Assembly (NCBI GenBank): GCA_934162195.1
Contig: CAKPHO010000001.1
Location: forward strand, 116,398-180,397
Length of the DNA: 64,000 nt
From: an uncultured Bacilli bacterium
GTDB lineage: Bacteria; Bacillota_I; Bacilli_A; RF39; UBA660
Direction: 5' to 3'
Shown piece by piece: positions 33,201 to 43,158 of the stretch. The notes beneath the pieces are model-generated. The model was not told the DNA's origin. It made no database searches and saw only the letters and a list, made by a program, of their open reading frames with translations. Position 1 is the stretch's first letter. Each line of letters begins with the position of its first letter. Made by a program: the position numbers and the translations under genes.

Positions 33201-35318
33201 TACTTTGATATAATCTTTAGTTAAGTTACAATTAAGTATAAAATAAATTTCTTTGTCGCATTTATCTACTGCTTTTGCTGTTAATAAAACCTTGTTACCT
33301 ATGCGATATTGCTGACCGGTATTTCTTCCATATAATCTATATTTTTCTCTTTTAAATATAAAATTGTCACCATCAATATCATATAATTTTACTTTTCCAG
33401 TAATTTGATTATCTGTTTTTACTTTTATCCATTTTTCTGTTATTTCTATGATTGTTCCTACAAATGGCTTGTCTATAAATTTTTCCATATATTCTAACAT
33501 AGCATATTTATTAGAATCATCTTCAGCTAAATCCGCTTGTCTTTCTTTATATGAAGCATGTTTACATCCTTCTTTTAAACGTGATTCTAAACCTTTTAAA
33601 TATTCTTCAAGTTTTTCTTCATTATAACCTTCGCCATAAACATTGTCATATTTATCAAGCAAAGTATGAACCATTAAATCTGGAAATCTTCTAATTGGGG
33701 ATGTAAAATGAGTATAGTTATTTGATGCAAGCCCAAAATGCCCAATATTGTCAGTTGTATAGTAAGCTCTTTTCATACTTCTTAAAATAAGATTAGATAA
33801 AATTGGATATTCTTCATATTCTGAAAGTTTTTTTAATAATTGTTGGATTAATTTTGGATTTGTTGCATCTTTAATTTTATTGATTCTATATCCTAAATCA
33901 GATATAAAAGTTACAGTGGAATCCAATACTTGATCAAGTGGGCAATCATGCACTCTATATACACATGGTAAATCAAGCCATGTTATATGATTAGCAACAG
34001 TTTCATTAGCAATAATCATAAAGTTTTCAATTAGATGTTCAGCGGAATTTTGATGGCATAAATTGAAACCTAAAGTTTTTCCATTATCATCAACGTTTAT
34101 CTTTATTTCATTAGAAGCAAAATCTAATGCTCCATTTTTCTTTCTTTTTTTTGTTAAAATATTTGATAATTCTTGCATTTCTTTTAATGTGTTTGCAAAT
34201 TCTTCATATCCTTCTGGAATAGAATCATTTTCTAGTATTAAATTGACAGAATCATAATCCATTTTTTTCTTTGAATTGATTACAGAAGGACATAGTTTGT
34301 AATTAACAACTTCTCCATTTTGATCTATTTCCATAATACAAGATCTAGTAAGACGATCTTCATTTGGATTTAAAGAACAAATTCCATTAGATAGTTTATG
34401 ATGTAACATTGGAATTACATAATTCAAAAGGTAAACGCTAGTACCTCGTTCATACGCATCTTCATATATAGCAGAACCTTTTTTGACATAATGAGATACA
34501 TTTGCTATATGAACACCCAATTCAAAATTTCCATTTGGAAGCCTTACTAAAGATATCGCATCATCAATATCTTTAGTATCTTTACCATCAATTGTAAAGA
34601 TACATTCATCTCTTAAATCTAATCTATCTTTTATATCATCTTCTGATACTTCTGTAGGAATATTTTTAATTTCTTCTAAAACTTCATCATTAAATTCAAA
34701 TTCAAAATCTCTACTAGCAGCAATAACTTTGATATCGCTATTAGGATCATCTTTATGTCCAAGATATTTTACAAAATCCGCATCAAAAGAACCTTCTTGA
34801 TTGATATTATCTACTTTAACTATAATTCTGTCTCCCTCAACAAAATCTTTTATTTTATCGCGTGAAATTGAAAATGTAACGTTATTTGGAATGTTAAAAG
34901 CTTTTAATTTTTTTACTCCATTAATATTTTCAATTTCACATACAATATTTGGATTTGTTCTTTTGACAATTTTTACAACTCTTCCCGTATCTCCATTTTT
35001 TAAGACAATAACCTCATCAAAATTAAAAGCACCATTTAAATCTTTGCTATCGACATATACTCTTTCATTACCATCTAATTCAATATATTTTAACCCGCTT
35101 TTTGTTGTTAGTAATGGTTTTACAAAATGATTTTCTGACATGTATCCAAATCTTGTATCATCAACCTCAAACATTATCTTTCTAGCAACTAGAGATTTAA
35201 AACATTTTTCTACCTCTTCTTTGTTTAATCCCAATTTTTTCGCAGTTCCTTTTACATTATAAAAAGCTTCAGGATTTTCTTCTAATAATGTTATTATTTT
35301 TTCTTCAATACTACTCAT
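33189..35318 (-). CDS. rnr: Ribonuclease R
   Basis: A 709-residue RNase II/R exoribonuclease. Order: N-terminal winged helix (about 1-65), cold-shock OB domains (to about 230), the RNB catalytic domain with FTIDGKDTKDIDDAISL (the metal-binding Asp set) and HYTxF-type stretch NYTHFTSPIRRFPDLMVH, and a C-terminal S1 domain (about 620-700). It degrades structured RNA 3-prime to 5-prime and takes part in mRNA and rRNA quality control. The basic tail is short (KDYIKVKKR). In many Firmicutes rnr lies near secG and smpB, which are not seen here. The start follows GGGGGAG. Confidence 0.95.
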   Translation of the reverse strand: MSSIEEKIITLLEENPEAFYNVKGTAKKLGLNKEEVEKCFKSLVARKIMFEVDDTRFGYMSENHFVKPLLTTKSGLKYIELDGNERVYVDSKDLNGAFNFDEVIVLKNGDTGRVVKIVKRTNPNIVCEIENINGVKKLKAFNIPNNVTFSISRDKIKDFVEGDRIIVKVDNINQEGSFDADFVKYLGHKDDPNSDIKVIAASRDFEFEFNDEVLEEIKNIPTEVSEDDIKDRLDLRDECIFTIDGKDTKDIDDAISLVRLPNGNFELGVHIANVSHYVKKGSAIYEDAYERGTSVYLLNYVIPMLHHKLSNGICSLNPNEDRLTRSCIMEIDQNGEVVNYKLCPSVINSKKKMDYDSVNLILENDSIPEGYEEFANTLKEMQELSNILTKKRKKNGALDFASNEIKINVDDNGKTLGFNLCHQNSAEHLIENFMIIANETVANHITWLDLPCVYRVHDCPLDQVLDSTVTFISDLGYRINKIKDATNPKLIQQLLKKLSEYEEYPILSNLILRSMKRAYYTTDNIGHFGLASNNYTHFTSPIRRFPDLMVHTLLDKYDNVYGEGYNEEKLEEYLKGLESRLKEGCKHASYKERQADLAEDDSNKYAMLEYMEKFIDKPFVGTIIEITEKWIKVKTDNQITGKVKLYDIDGDNFIFKREKYRLYGRNTGQQYRIGNKVLLTAKAVDKCDKEIYFILNCNLTKDYIKVKKR

Positions 35319-35375
35319 AACTTACTCCCCCTAATTATAATATACTCTAAATGATTTAATTAGTAAATACAATTC

Positions 35376-35404
35376 TTTCATCTTGTAAAGGTTTTTGTTA
35401 TAAT
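35376..35404 (+). promoter_or_regulatory. SigA promoter of the addBA operon
   Basis: TTTCAT (35376-35381), 17-bp spacer, TATAAT (35399-35404) with TGT before the -10 (extended -10). The addB ATG follows within 16 nt. Confidence 0.6.
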
Positions 35405-35419
35405 ATATATGGTGATAAA

Positions 35420-37765
35420 ATGAAAAACTTAAAAGATAATACTTTGTTAATAATTCCGTCTTATTTAAAAGAAAAAACCCTTTTAAGTTTTTGTGATGAA
35501 TTAAAAAACATTAAGGTAATGACTGATAAGGAATTTATAAGAAGTTATTATTTTGATTATGATTTAAAAACTATTTATTATCTTATGAATAAATATAAAA
35601 TAAAATATGAAGTAGTTCTTGTATATCTAAAAAATTTATATTATATAAAAGATAAAGATTATAACAATGATAAACTAAATAAATTAGTAGAAATAAAAAA
35701 AGAACTTGATAGTAATAAATTACTTAAGTATAATCCATTATTTTTAAATAAATTAAAAAGTATGAATATTATTTTTTATAATTTTTATGAACTAGATAAA
35801 TTTTATTTAAGTTTGATTAATAACTTAAATAAAATAACTAGTGTTGAAGTAATAAATGAAGAAAATAATTATTGTTATGAACATAAAATATATGAACTTA
35901 AAAATGCTGAAGAAGAAGTTGAGTTTGTTGCTAATAAAATATGTGAATTAGTATCAAGCGGTATTGATATTAACAATATTGTTTTATTAAATAGTAGTGA
36001 TACTTATTTAAATCATATTAAACGTATATTTAAATACTTTAACATTCCTATAAATATGAGAAATGATAATAGCTTATCAGGAACAAAGATGGGGACTTTC
36101 TTTTTAGAAAATATTAATTCTAATATAAATAAAACATTTGAACTTTTAGAAACAAATTTTGATTTAAAAAATAGTTCAAATTTAGAAATTTATAATAAAT
36201 TAATAACTATTTCAAATAAATTTAGCTTTATTTCTAATTATACTGAAATTAAAGAACTATTAAAAATAGAGTTGATAAATACTAAGTTATCGGATGCTAT
36301 TTTAGATGAAGCTACAAGATTAGAATTACTCGAAGATTATATTCCAAATGATGATGAGTATGTTTTTTTACTTGGTTTTAATCAAGGAGAATGTCCTATA
36401 AATTTAAAGGATGAGGACTATATTAATGATTTATTAAAAGAAAAATTAAATTTAAGTACAACTGTAAGCAAAAATATTATCCACAGCAAAAAAATAATAA
36501 ACACAATAAAAAAAATTAAAAACTTGTGGATAACATACAAATTAAACGGGGAACAAGGTAGTTTAACTGTATCATCACTGAATGAAAAACTAAATTATGA
36601 AGTTATCCACAATATAAAAATTAGTTATAACTATTCAAACTTAAACAATAATTTAAAATTAGCTAAATATATGGATGATTATTTAAAATATGGTTCAAAA
36701 AATGAGGACTTAGATTTACTAAATAATACATATAAAGATAGTGTTTATCGTAAGTATGATAATAAGTTTAGTGGCATAAAAAAAACTAGCGAAAATATTA
36801 CTCTTTCTTATTCAAGCATGGATAATTATTATAAATGTTCATTTAGATACTATGTTAGTTCTATTTTAAAATTAAATTGTTATGAAGAAACATTTATGAC
36901 TTATATTGGTTCTTTATTTCACTACGTTCTTTCTAAAAAAGATAATTTATCTTTAAAAGATAGTATAACCGAGTTTGTGGATAATAACCCCAAAGAATTT
37001 ACTAACAAAGAAAGTTTTTTCCTTGAGAAATTAAAAAAAGATTTAAAGTTTATTCTTGATGTTATAAAAAAACAAGATGATTATACTAACTTTCATAACG
37101 CTTTATATGAAAAGTATATTGAAATACCTAAAGGAAATGATAGATTTATCGGTATTGTTGATAAAATTCTTTTGAATGATAACAAAACTTTGGGAGCCAT
37201 TATTGATTATAAAACAGGAAATCCTTCATTAGAGTTAAATTATTTAGAATATGGATTAGGCTTACAATTACCAATTTATTTATATCTTATAAATAAAGTA
37301 AATCCAGATATAGAAGTAGTAGGTTTTTATCTTCAAAAGATTTTGCCATCTTTGATTACAAGAAATCCACTAAAAGATTTATCTGCACAAAAAAGGGATT
37401 TATTAAAATTACAAGGTTTTAGTTTAAGTGAAGAAGAAAAAATATCTGAATTTGATAAAACATATATTGATAGTGAATTAATAAAAAGTATGAAGGTTGG
37501 AAACAATGGATTTTATGCTTATTCTAAAACACTAACTAAAAAGAATATGGAAAATATTGTAAATATTATCGATCAAAAAATAGAAGAGGCTTTAACTAAT
37601 ATTCATAACAATAATTTTGATATTAATCCTAAGGTTATTAACAATAAAAATATTGGATGTGAATATTGTAAATTTAAAGATATATGTTATATGACTGAAA
37701 AAGATATTGTTAGATTAAAAGACATAGACAATTTAGATTTTCTAGGAGGTGATAATAATGCCTAG
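35420..37765 (+). CDS. addB: AddB-like nuclease subunit (helicase-nuclease complex), reduced
   Basis: A 781-residue protein with a C-terminal PD-(D/E)xK nuclease: IGSLFHYVLSK, GIVDKILL, AIIDYKTG and LQLPIYLYLI. Four cysteines (YKCSF near 473 and GCEYCKFKDIC near 753-762) match the iron-sulfur cluster of AddB. The N-terminal helicase-like half is much shorter than the roughly 1150 residues of Bacillus AddB and shows no Walker A. It overlaps addA by 8 nt, which fixes its identity. With AddA it should process double-strand DNA ends for recombination. The low similarity of the first 400 residues makes their role unclear. Ribosome site GGTGATAAA. Confidence 0.85.
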   Translation: MKNLKDNTLLIIPSYLKEKTLLSFCDELKNIKVMTDKEFIRSYYFDYDLKTIYYLMNKYKIKYEVVLVYLKNLYYIKDKDYNNDKLNKLVEIKKELDSNKLLKYNPLFLNKLKSMNIIFYNFYELDKFYLSLINNLNKITSVEVINEENNYCYEHKIYELKNAEEEVEFVANKICELVSSGIDINNIVLLNSSDTYLNHIKRIFKYFNIPINMRNDNSLSGTKMGTFFLENINSNINKTFELLETNFDLKNSSNLEIYNKLITISNKFSFISNYTEIKELLKIELINTKLSDAILDEATRLELLEDYIPNDDEYVFLLGFNQGECPINLKDEDYINDLLKEKLNLSTTVSKNIIHSKKIINTIKKIKNLWITYKLNGEQGSLTVSSLNEKLNYEVIHNIKISYNYSNLNNNLKLAKYMDDYLKYGSKNEDLDLLNNTYKDSVYRKYDNKFSGIKKTSENITLSYSSMDNYYKCSFRYYVSSILKLNCYEETFMTYIGSLFHYVLSKKDNLSLKDSITEFVDNNPKEFTNKESFFLEKLKKDLKFILDVIKKQDDYTNFHNALYEKYIEIPKGNDRFIGIVDKILLNDNKTLGAIIDYKTGNPSLELNYLEYGLGLQLPIYLYLINKVNPDIEVVGFYLQKILPSLITRNPLKDLSAQKRDLLKLQGFSLSEEEKISEFDKTYIDSELIKSMKVGNNGFYAYSKTLTKKNMENIVNIIDQKIEEALTNIHNNNFDINPKVINNKNIGCEYCKFKDICYMTEKDIVRLKDIDNLDFLGGDNNA

Positions 37766-40700
37766 ATGGACCAAAGAACAAGAAGAAGCTATCAATAAAG
37801 AAGGAATGAATATTATTGTAAGCGCTGGAGCAGGAAGTGGTAAAACTGCTGTTTTAACAGAACGCGTTATTACAAAAATAAAAAAAGGCATTCCTGTAGA
37901 TCATTTACTAATTTTAACATTTACTAAAGCCGCAGCTAGTGAAATGAAAGAAAGAATTAGAGCTTCTATTAAAGAAATGAATAATGAGGAAGCATTAAAT
38001 AAACTAGATTCTGCTTATATTACAACGTTTGATAGCTTTTCTTTATCAATTGTAAAGAAGTACCACTATCTTCTTAATGTTTCAAAAAATATTAATATTG
38101 GTAATGATAATGTTTTTAAATTAAAAAAAGAGCAAATATTAGATGAAATATTTGAGGAACTATATCAAGAAAGAAATCCTGAGTTTTTAAAATTGATTGG
38201 TGATTTCTGTGTAAAAGATGATTTGGAAATAAGAGATTATATCTTAAGTATACGTGAAAAATTAGATATGAAAGTAGATTCTAAAGAATTCCTAGATAAC
38301 TACTTAAATAATTATTATAACAATTCTTTTTTAGACGAAGTTATTTCTAGTTATACCAATTTACTAATTAACAAAATAGAAGAATTAAAACTAAGTTTAG
38401 AAGAATTATCTTATTATGTTGATGGAACCTATTATACTAAAGTATTAGAAACATTAAATCCTCTTTTAGAAAGTTCAGATTATTTAAGAATTAAAGAAAA
38501 CTTAAATATAAAATTTCCATCATTACCTAGAGGTAGTGAAGATGTTACTAAAGAAAAAAAAGAGAATGTTGTTAGTATTATAAAGGGTTTAAAGGACTTA
38601 GTTACTTATGAAGATGAAGAAGATATCAAGACTAAATTAAAGTCTACATATGACTATGCAAATGTAATTGTGTTTATATTACAAAAATTAGATCAACAGA
38701 TAAAAAAATTTAAATTTGAAAATGATATATACGAGTTTAATGATATTGCTATCCTAGCTATTAATTTGTTAAAAGATAATAAAGAAGTAAGAGAAGAATT
38801 AATAAATTACTTTTCTGAAATACTAATTGATGAGTACCAAGATACAAGTGATATTCAAGAAGCATTTATAAATCTTATAAGTAATAATAATGTTTATATG
38901 GTTGGAGATATTAAGCAATCTATATATCGCTTTAGAAATGCTAACCCGTATATATTTAAAAATAAATATGATAACTATAGTAATCATCTCAGTGGTGAAA
39001 AAATTGATTTAAACAAAAACTTTAGATCACGTAGTGAAGTTATAAATAATATAAATTTAATGTTTAACTATATCATGAATGATAATATAGGTGGTGCTGA
39101 CTATAAAACTTCTCATCAAATGGTGTTTGGTAATACTGCATATAATAACAATGAAGAATTTAATATGCAAATATTAACTTATGATCATGATAAAAGTTTT
39201 AATAAAAATGAAATAGAGGCTTTTCTTATTGCCAAAGATATCAAAAATAAAATTAATAATAAATACCAAGTTTTTGATAAAAAGACAAGTAGTTTAAGAG
39301 ATGCAACATATAATGATTTTGTGATATTAATGGATCGTACAACTGATTTTGAACTATATAAGAAAATATTTGAGTATCAAAATATACCACTTGCTATATA
39401 TAAAGATGAAACATTAAATGGCGAAGTTGATACTACTGTTCTTTGTAATTTATTGTGTCTTATAAAAGCAATAAGAGAAAAAGATTTTAATACTAATTTT
39501 AAATACTTATTCACTAGTATTGCTAGAAGTTTTTTATTTAGACTTAGTGATCAAGAAATATACGATATTATAAAAAATAATACTTTTTATCAAACGGATA
39601 TTTTTGCTAAGTGTCAAAAAATTTCTAATAAATTAGATGCTATTACTCCATTAATGTTAGTAGAAGAAGTAATAGATGAATTTAATTTTTATGAAAATAT
39701 TATTAAGATAGGTAATATTGAATCATCAATAGTAAGAATTGATTATACTATTAACTTAAGTAAAGAGTTGGTGAATTTAGGTTATGATGCTTATAAATTT
39801 ATTGATTATTTAAAAGAAATAAATGATAAAGATTATCAAATGAAGTATCATTTATCTACTAGTAATATAGATGCGGTTAAAATAATGACCATCCATAAAT
39901 CAAAGGGACTAGAATACCCAGTATGTTATTTTAGTGGTCTTTATAAATCATTTAATATAAGTGATTTAAAAGAAAAGATTCTTTTTGATAATGAGCTTGG
40001 GATAATATTACCTTTCTATGATGAAGGTATTGGTGAAAATATAACTAAATTAATATTAAAAAATAATTATATTAAAGAAGAAATATCAGAAAAGATAAGA
40101 TTATTTTATGTAGCGCTTACTCGTGCTCGTGAAAAAATGATTCTTATTTTACCAAATAAAGACTTAAAAGAAGTTACTGAGTTAAAAGATAATTTAAAAC
40201 TAAAATATCGTTCTTTAGCAGATATAATATATTCATTAGGTAATAAAGTTGAAGAATATGAAACTAAAATTGACATCGCTAATCTAAATTTAACTAAGGA
40301 TTATAATATAATATCTGAAAAGACTTTAAGTTCTAGTGAATATGATTCTAAGCTTGAAGTAAAAGAAATAAAAATCGATTCTAAAAGTATAGAATCTCAG
40401 TCATTTTCTAAAAAAACTAATAAATTATTCACTAAAGAAGAACAAAAGAATATTAAGCTAGGACTAGAGATGCATAGTATTTTAGAAAATATTGATTTCC
40501 ATAATCCTCATTTAGAATTAATAGACAATTTTTATTATAAAAATATGGTGGAAAACTTTTTATCTAGGATAAATATTGATAATGATACTAAAGTATATCA
40601 AGAACATGAATTTGAATATGAAGAAAATGGTATTTTATATCACGGAATTATAGACTTAATATTAGAATATAGGGATTATATCATGATAGTAGACTATAAG

Positions 40701-40835
40701 CTAAAACATACTGTAGATGATGCTTATAAAAATCAGATAGGTGGATATAAAAAATATTTAGAAAAAATAACTAACAAAAAAATAGAAACCTACTTATATT
40801 CAATAATTGATTCAAATTTAAGTAAAATTGATTAA
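37758..40835 (+). CDS. addA: AddA helicase-nuclease subunit
   Basis: 1025 residues from the ATG at 37758, which follows a textbook AGGAGGTGATAATA site; the GTG at 37749 lies within it. Superfamily 1 helicase motifs: VSAGAGSGKTAVLTERV (Walker A), ILIDEYQDTSDIQ (Walker B), MVGDIKQSIYRFRNANP, IMTIHKSKGLEYPV and LFYVALTRAREKM. The C-terminal RecB-type nuclease shows HGIIDLILEY, IVDYKLK and QIGGYKKYL. The protein is about 200 residues shorter than Bacillus AddA. It unwinds and degrades broken DNA ends until Chi is met, then loads RecA. It is the second gene of the addBA operon. Confidence 0.95.
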   Translation: MPRWTKEQEEAINKEGMNIIVSAGAGSGKTAVLTERVITKIKKGIPVDHLLILTFTKAAASEMKERIRASIKEMNNEEALNKLDSAYITTFDSFSLSIVKKYHYLLNVSKNINIGNDNVFKLKKEQILDEIFEELYQERNPEFLKLIGDFCVKDDLEIRDYILSIREKLDMKVDSKEFLDNYLNNYYNNSFLDEVISSYTNLLINKIEELKLSLEELSYYVDGTYYTKVLETLNPLLESSDYLRIKENLNIKFPSLPRGSEDVTKEKKENVVSIIKGLKDLVTYEDEEDIKTKLKSTYDYANVIVFILQKLDQQIKKFKFENDIYEFNDIAILAINLLKDNKEVREELINYFSEILIDEYQDTSDIQEAFINLISNNNVYMVGDIKQSIYRFRNANPYIFKNKYDNYSNHLSGEKIDLNKNFRSRSEVINNINLMFNYIMNDNIGGADYKTSHQMVFGNTAYNNNEEFNMQILTYDHDKSFNKNEIEAFLIAKDIKNKINNKYQVFDKKTSSLRDATYNDFVILMDRTTDFELYKKIFEYQNIPLAIYKDETLNGEVDTTVLCNLLCLIKAIREKDFNTNFKYLFTSIARSFLFRLSDQEIYDIIKNNTFYQTDIFAKCQKISNKLDAITPLMLVEEVIDEFNFYENIIKIGNIESSIVRIDYTINLSKELVNLGYDAYKFIDYLKEINDKDYQMKYHLSTSNIDAVKIMTIHKSKGLEYPVCYFSGLYKSFNISDLKEKILFDNELGIILPFYDEGIGENITKLILKNNYIKEEISEKIRLFYVALTRAREKMILILPNKDLKEVTELKDNLKLKYRSLADIIYSLGNKVEEYETKIDIANLNLTKDYNIISEKTLSSSEYDSKLEVKEIKIDSKSIESQSFSKKTNKLFTKEEQKNIKLGLEMHSILENIDFHNPHLELIDNFYYKNMVENFLSRINIDNDTKVYQEHEFEYEENGILYHGIIDLILEYRDYIMIVDYKLKHTVDDAYKNQIGGYKKYLEKITNKKIETYLYSIIDSNLSKID

Positions 40836-40840
40836 TTATT

Positions 40841-40869
40841 TTGCAAAAATATTACTTATGGTGTATAAT
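40841..40869 (+). promoter_or_regulatory. SigA promoter of the HTH/membrane-protein operon
   Basis: TTGCAA (40841-40846), 17-bp spacer, TATAAT (40864-40869), located right after addA, so the following three genes form their own unit. Confidence 0.75.
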
Positions 40870-40884
40870 TTAAATGGTGATAGT

Positions 40885-41250
40885 ATGAAAAATAAAGAGG
40901 AAGCTGTAAAGTTAATTAAAAAAAAATTAGCCAAGCAAACATTTTATTCTTATAAAGAAATAGCTGAAGTTACCGGGTATCACCCAAAATACATTCTAAA
41001 GTTAAAAGATGAGATTATAAATGGAAGTATTTCTTTAGAACATGGTAATAAAAATAGAAAGCCAATAAATGCGATACGTGAAGAAGAAAAAATAAAAATT
41101 ATTAATCTATATAAAAGAAGTAATGCTTCAATAAGACGATTTTGTAAATTTTATGGAAGTAGAAGTTATTCATGTGTATATAATGTAATAAAAGAATATG
41201 AAGAGAAAATGAAAGAAGGTACTTATGAAAACAAAAATAACAATAATTAG
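40885..41250 (+). CDS. Transposase-derived HTH protein (stand-alone N-terminal domain)
   Basis: 121 residues from the ATG at 40885 (GGTGATAGT site); the longer frame to 40828 overlaps addA and the promoter. The sequence FYSYKEIAEVTGYHPKYILK, then LEHGNKNRKPINAI, then KIKIINLYKRSNASIRRFCKF, resembles the N-terminal DNA-binding region of ISNCY/IS1202-type transposases. No DDE catalytic domain follows and no terminal repeats flank it. It overlaps the next gene by 26 nt, has a good promoter, and seems to be an intact gene, so it may be a domesticated DNA-binding protein. Family placement is from pattern only. Confidence 0.6.
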   Translation: MKNKEEAVKLIKKKLAKQTFYSYKEIAEVTGYHPKYILKLKDEIINGSISLEHGNKNRKPINAIREEEKIKIINLYKRSNASIRRFCKFYGSRSYSCVYNVIKEYEEKMKEGTYENKNNNN

Positions 41251-42832
41251 AGTAGTATTAACTTTAGTAGTAGGATTGTTCCTATATTACTTTATGTTAC
41301 CACCTATTAATTTAACTAGTCCTTTATTTTGGACGTTTGCGCTTACTATTTATATTTTCTTCTTATTAACTGGTTTGATAAAACTTGCAGATTTTAAAAA
41401 TATTATAACTGGTGAAAAACATGCTAAAGAGATGTCTAAATCACTTGTTATAAATACATTTGTAATATTAGGAATAATTATTCTTATAATAGTAATTAAT
41501 TTCTTTTTATCACCACTATTTAATTCTAAAATGTACTATAACCGTATTCAAATAGATGAAAGTAGTAATTTTACTGATGATGTAGAACAAGTAGATTTTA
41601 ATACATTACCTCTTCTTGATAAAGATTCTAGTCAAAAGCTTGGAGATAGAGTAATGGGACAAATGCCAGAGCTAGTTTCACAATTTGATGTTTCAGATTT
41701 ATACACACAAATAAACTATAATAACAGTATTGTTAGAGTAACACCTTTAGAATATAATGGATTAATAAAATATTTCACTAATAGAAAAGATGGTGTTAAA
41801 GGTTATATAATGGTTAATTCTGTTACAGGAGAATCTAGTTTAATTAAGTTAGATAAAGGAATGCGTTATATGCCATCTGCTTATTTCTTTGAAAATTTAT
41901 ATCGTAAATTAAGATTATCTTATCCTACTGAAATATTTGGAACAGAAAGTTTTGAAGTAGATAATGATGGTAATCCATATTGGATTATTCCAACTATTAA
42001 ATATATTGGTGTAGGTATTAAAAAAGAAATAAGTGGTGTTATTATATTAGATTCAATTACAGGAAAGAGTGAAAAATATAATAAAGATAATATTCCAACT
42101 TGGGTAGATCATGTTTATTCTCCAGATTTAGTAATTGAACAAGTAGATGATTGGGGAAAATATAAAAATGGTTTCTTAAATTCTATTTTTGGGCAAAAAA
42201 ATGTTGTTCAAACAACAGATGGATATAACTACACAGTTATGAATGATGATGTATATTTATATACAGGAATTACTTCTGCTTTAGCAGATGAATCAAATAT
42301 TGGTTTTATTCTTACTAATTTAAGAACAAAAGAAACTAAATTTTATTCTGTAGCAGGAGCTGAAGAATATTCTGCTATGGCAAGTGCGGAAGGTCAAGTA
42401 CAACAAATGCGTTATAAGTCATCATTCCCATTATTAATTAATTTAAATAATAAACCAACATACTTAATGTCACTTAAAGATGATGCAGGGCTTGTTAAAA
42501 TGTATGCTTTAGTAGATGTTGTTGATTATCAAAAAGTAGTAGTAACAGAGGCATCAGAAGGAATAGAAAAAGCATTTGCTAATTATTTGGGTGATTCAAA
42601 ATTAAATGTAGATAATGATAGTTTAACAGAAAAAACTATTACTATAAATACTATTAATATTGCTAATATAGATGGTAATTCTTATTACTATATAAGTGAT
42701 GTAGATAACAATAAATATCGTGCTAACATAAAAGTTAATGATAATGTTTTACCATTCTTAAAGAATGGCGATACAGTAACTATTTATTATCAAAAAGAAG
42801 ATACAGTTACGCAAATATTAGATATAAAGTAA
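41225..42832 (+). CDS. Large membrane-anchored extracytoplasmic protein, unknown
   Basis: A 535-residue protein with three hydrophobic segments at the N-terminus (about 6-24, 33-52 and 75-97), then a large extracytoplasmic part. Two similar beta-hairpin units are visible, GYIMVNSVTGESSLIKL near 195 and GVIILDSITGKSEKY near 272, which resemble PepSY-like repeats. Other blocks include NPYWIIPTIKYIG and DDVYLYTGITSALADESNIG. I do not recognise a named family. It overlaps the HTH gene by 26 nt and is followed after 1 nt by a small gene. The ribosome site is AAAGAAGGTACTT before the ATG. A sensory or wall-assembly role is possible, but this is inference. Confidence 0.65.
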   Translation: MKTKITIIRVVLTLVVGLFLYYFMLPPINLTSPLFWTFALTIYIFFLLTGLIKLADFKNIITGEKHAKEMSKSLVINTFVILGIIILIIVINFFLSPLFNSKMYYNRIQIDESSNFTDDVEQVDFNTLPLLDKDSSQKLGDRVMGQMPELVSQFDVSDLYTQINYNNSIVRVTPLEYNGLIKYFTNRKDGVKGYIMVNSVTGESSLIKLDKGMRYMPSAYFFENLYRKLRLSYPTEIFGTESFEVDNDGNPYWIIPTIKYIGVGIKKEISGVIILDSITGKSEKYNKDNIPTWVDHVYSPDLVIEQVDDWGKYKNGFLNSIFGQKNVVQTTDGYNYTVMNDDVYLYTGITSALADESNIGFILTNLRTKETKFYSVAGAEEYSAMASAEGQVQQMRYKSSFPLLINLNNKPTYLMSLKDDAGLVKMYALVDVVDYQKVVVTEASEGIEKAFANYLGDSKLNVDNDSLTEKTITINTINIANIDGNSYYYISDVDNNKYRANIKVNDNVLPFLKNGDTVTIYYQKEDTVTQILDIK

Positions 42833-42833
42833 T

Positions 42834-43103
42834 ATGGATAATTTATTAATTAAAAGTGAGAATTTTGATAAATTTATTTTTAAAGGTTCTCTTGCATTAG
42901 AAGAATATTTTGATAATAATCATACTGATAAAGAAATACTTGATGATTTTAACAGCAAATTAAAAAAATATCGACAATTACCTGAAAAAGGTAAAGCAGA
43001 TAAAGAAACAATTGTTAATGAATTAATATTAATAATAGAAAAACTTGGAATCGATAAATTCATTATATATGACGATGGTGATATTGAATATATATGGAAA
43101 TAA
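42834..43103 (+). CDS. Small hypothetical protein
   Basis: An 89-residue soluble protein, mixed helix and strand, with an acidic, Asp/Lys-rich composition. Its ATG is 1 nt after the stop of the large membrane protein and has no ribosome site, so translation must be coupled. I recognise no motif; the end FIIYDDGDIEYIW is distinctive. It is the last gene of the operon begun by the transposase-like HTH gene and is closed by the shared hairpin at 43125-43158. Confidence 0.6.
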   Translation: MDNLLIKSENFDKFIFKGSLALEEYFDNNHTDKEILDDFNSKLKKYRQLPEKGKADKETIVNELILIIEKLGIDKFIIYDDGDIEYIWK

Positions 43104-43124
43104 CAACTTACTATTATTAGCATA

Positions 43125-43158
43125 AAAAAATACTTAAGTAAAAACTTAGGTATTTTTT
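43125..43158. terminator. Bidirectional terminator between convergent units
   Basis: AAAAAATACTTAAG (43125-43138) pairs with CTTAGGTATTTTTT (43145-43158) with one T-G pair, loop TAAAAA. It serves the small hypothetical gene and the NUDIX gene. Confidence 0.8.

Noticed and set aside
40885..42832. Insertion sequence
   Set aside because: The transposase-like product has only the HTH part; no catalytic domain, terminal inverted repeats or target duplication were seen.
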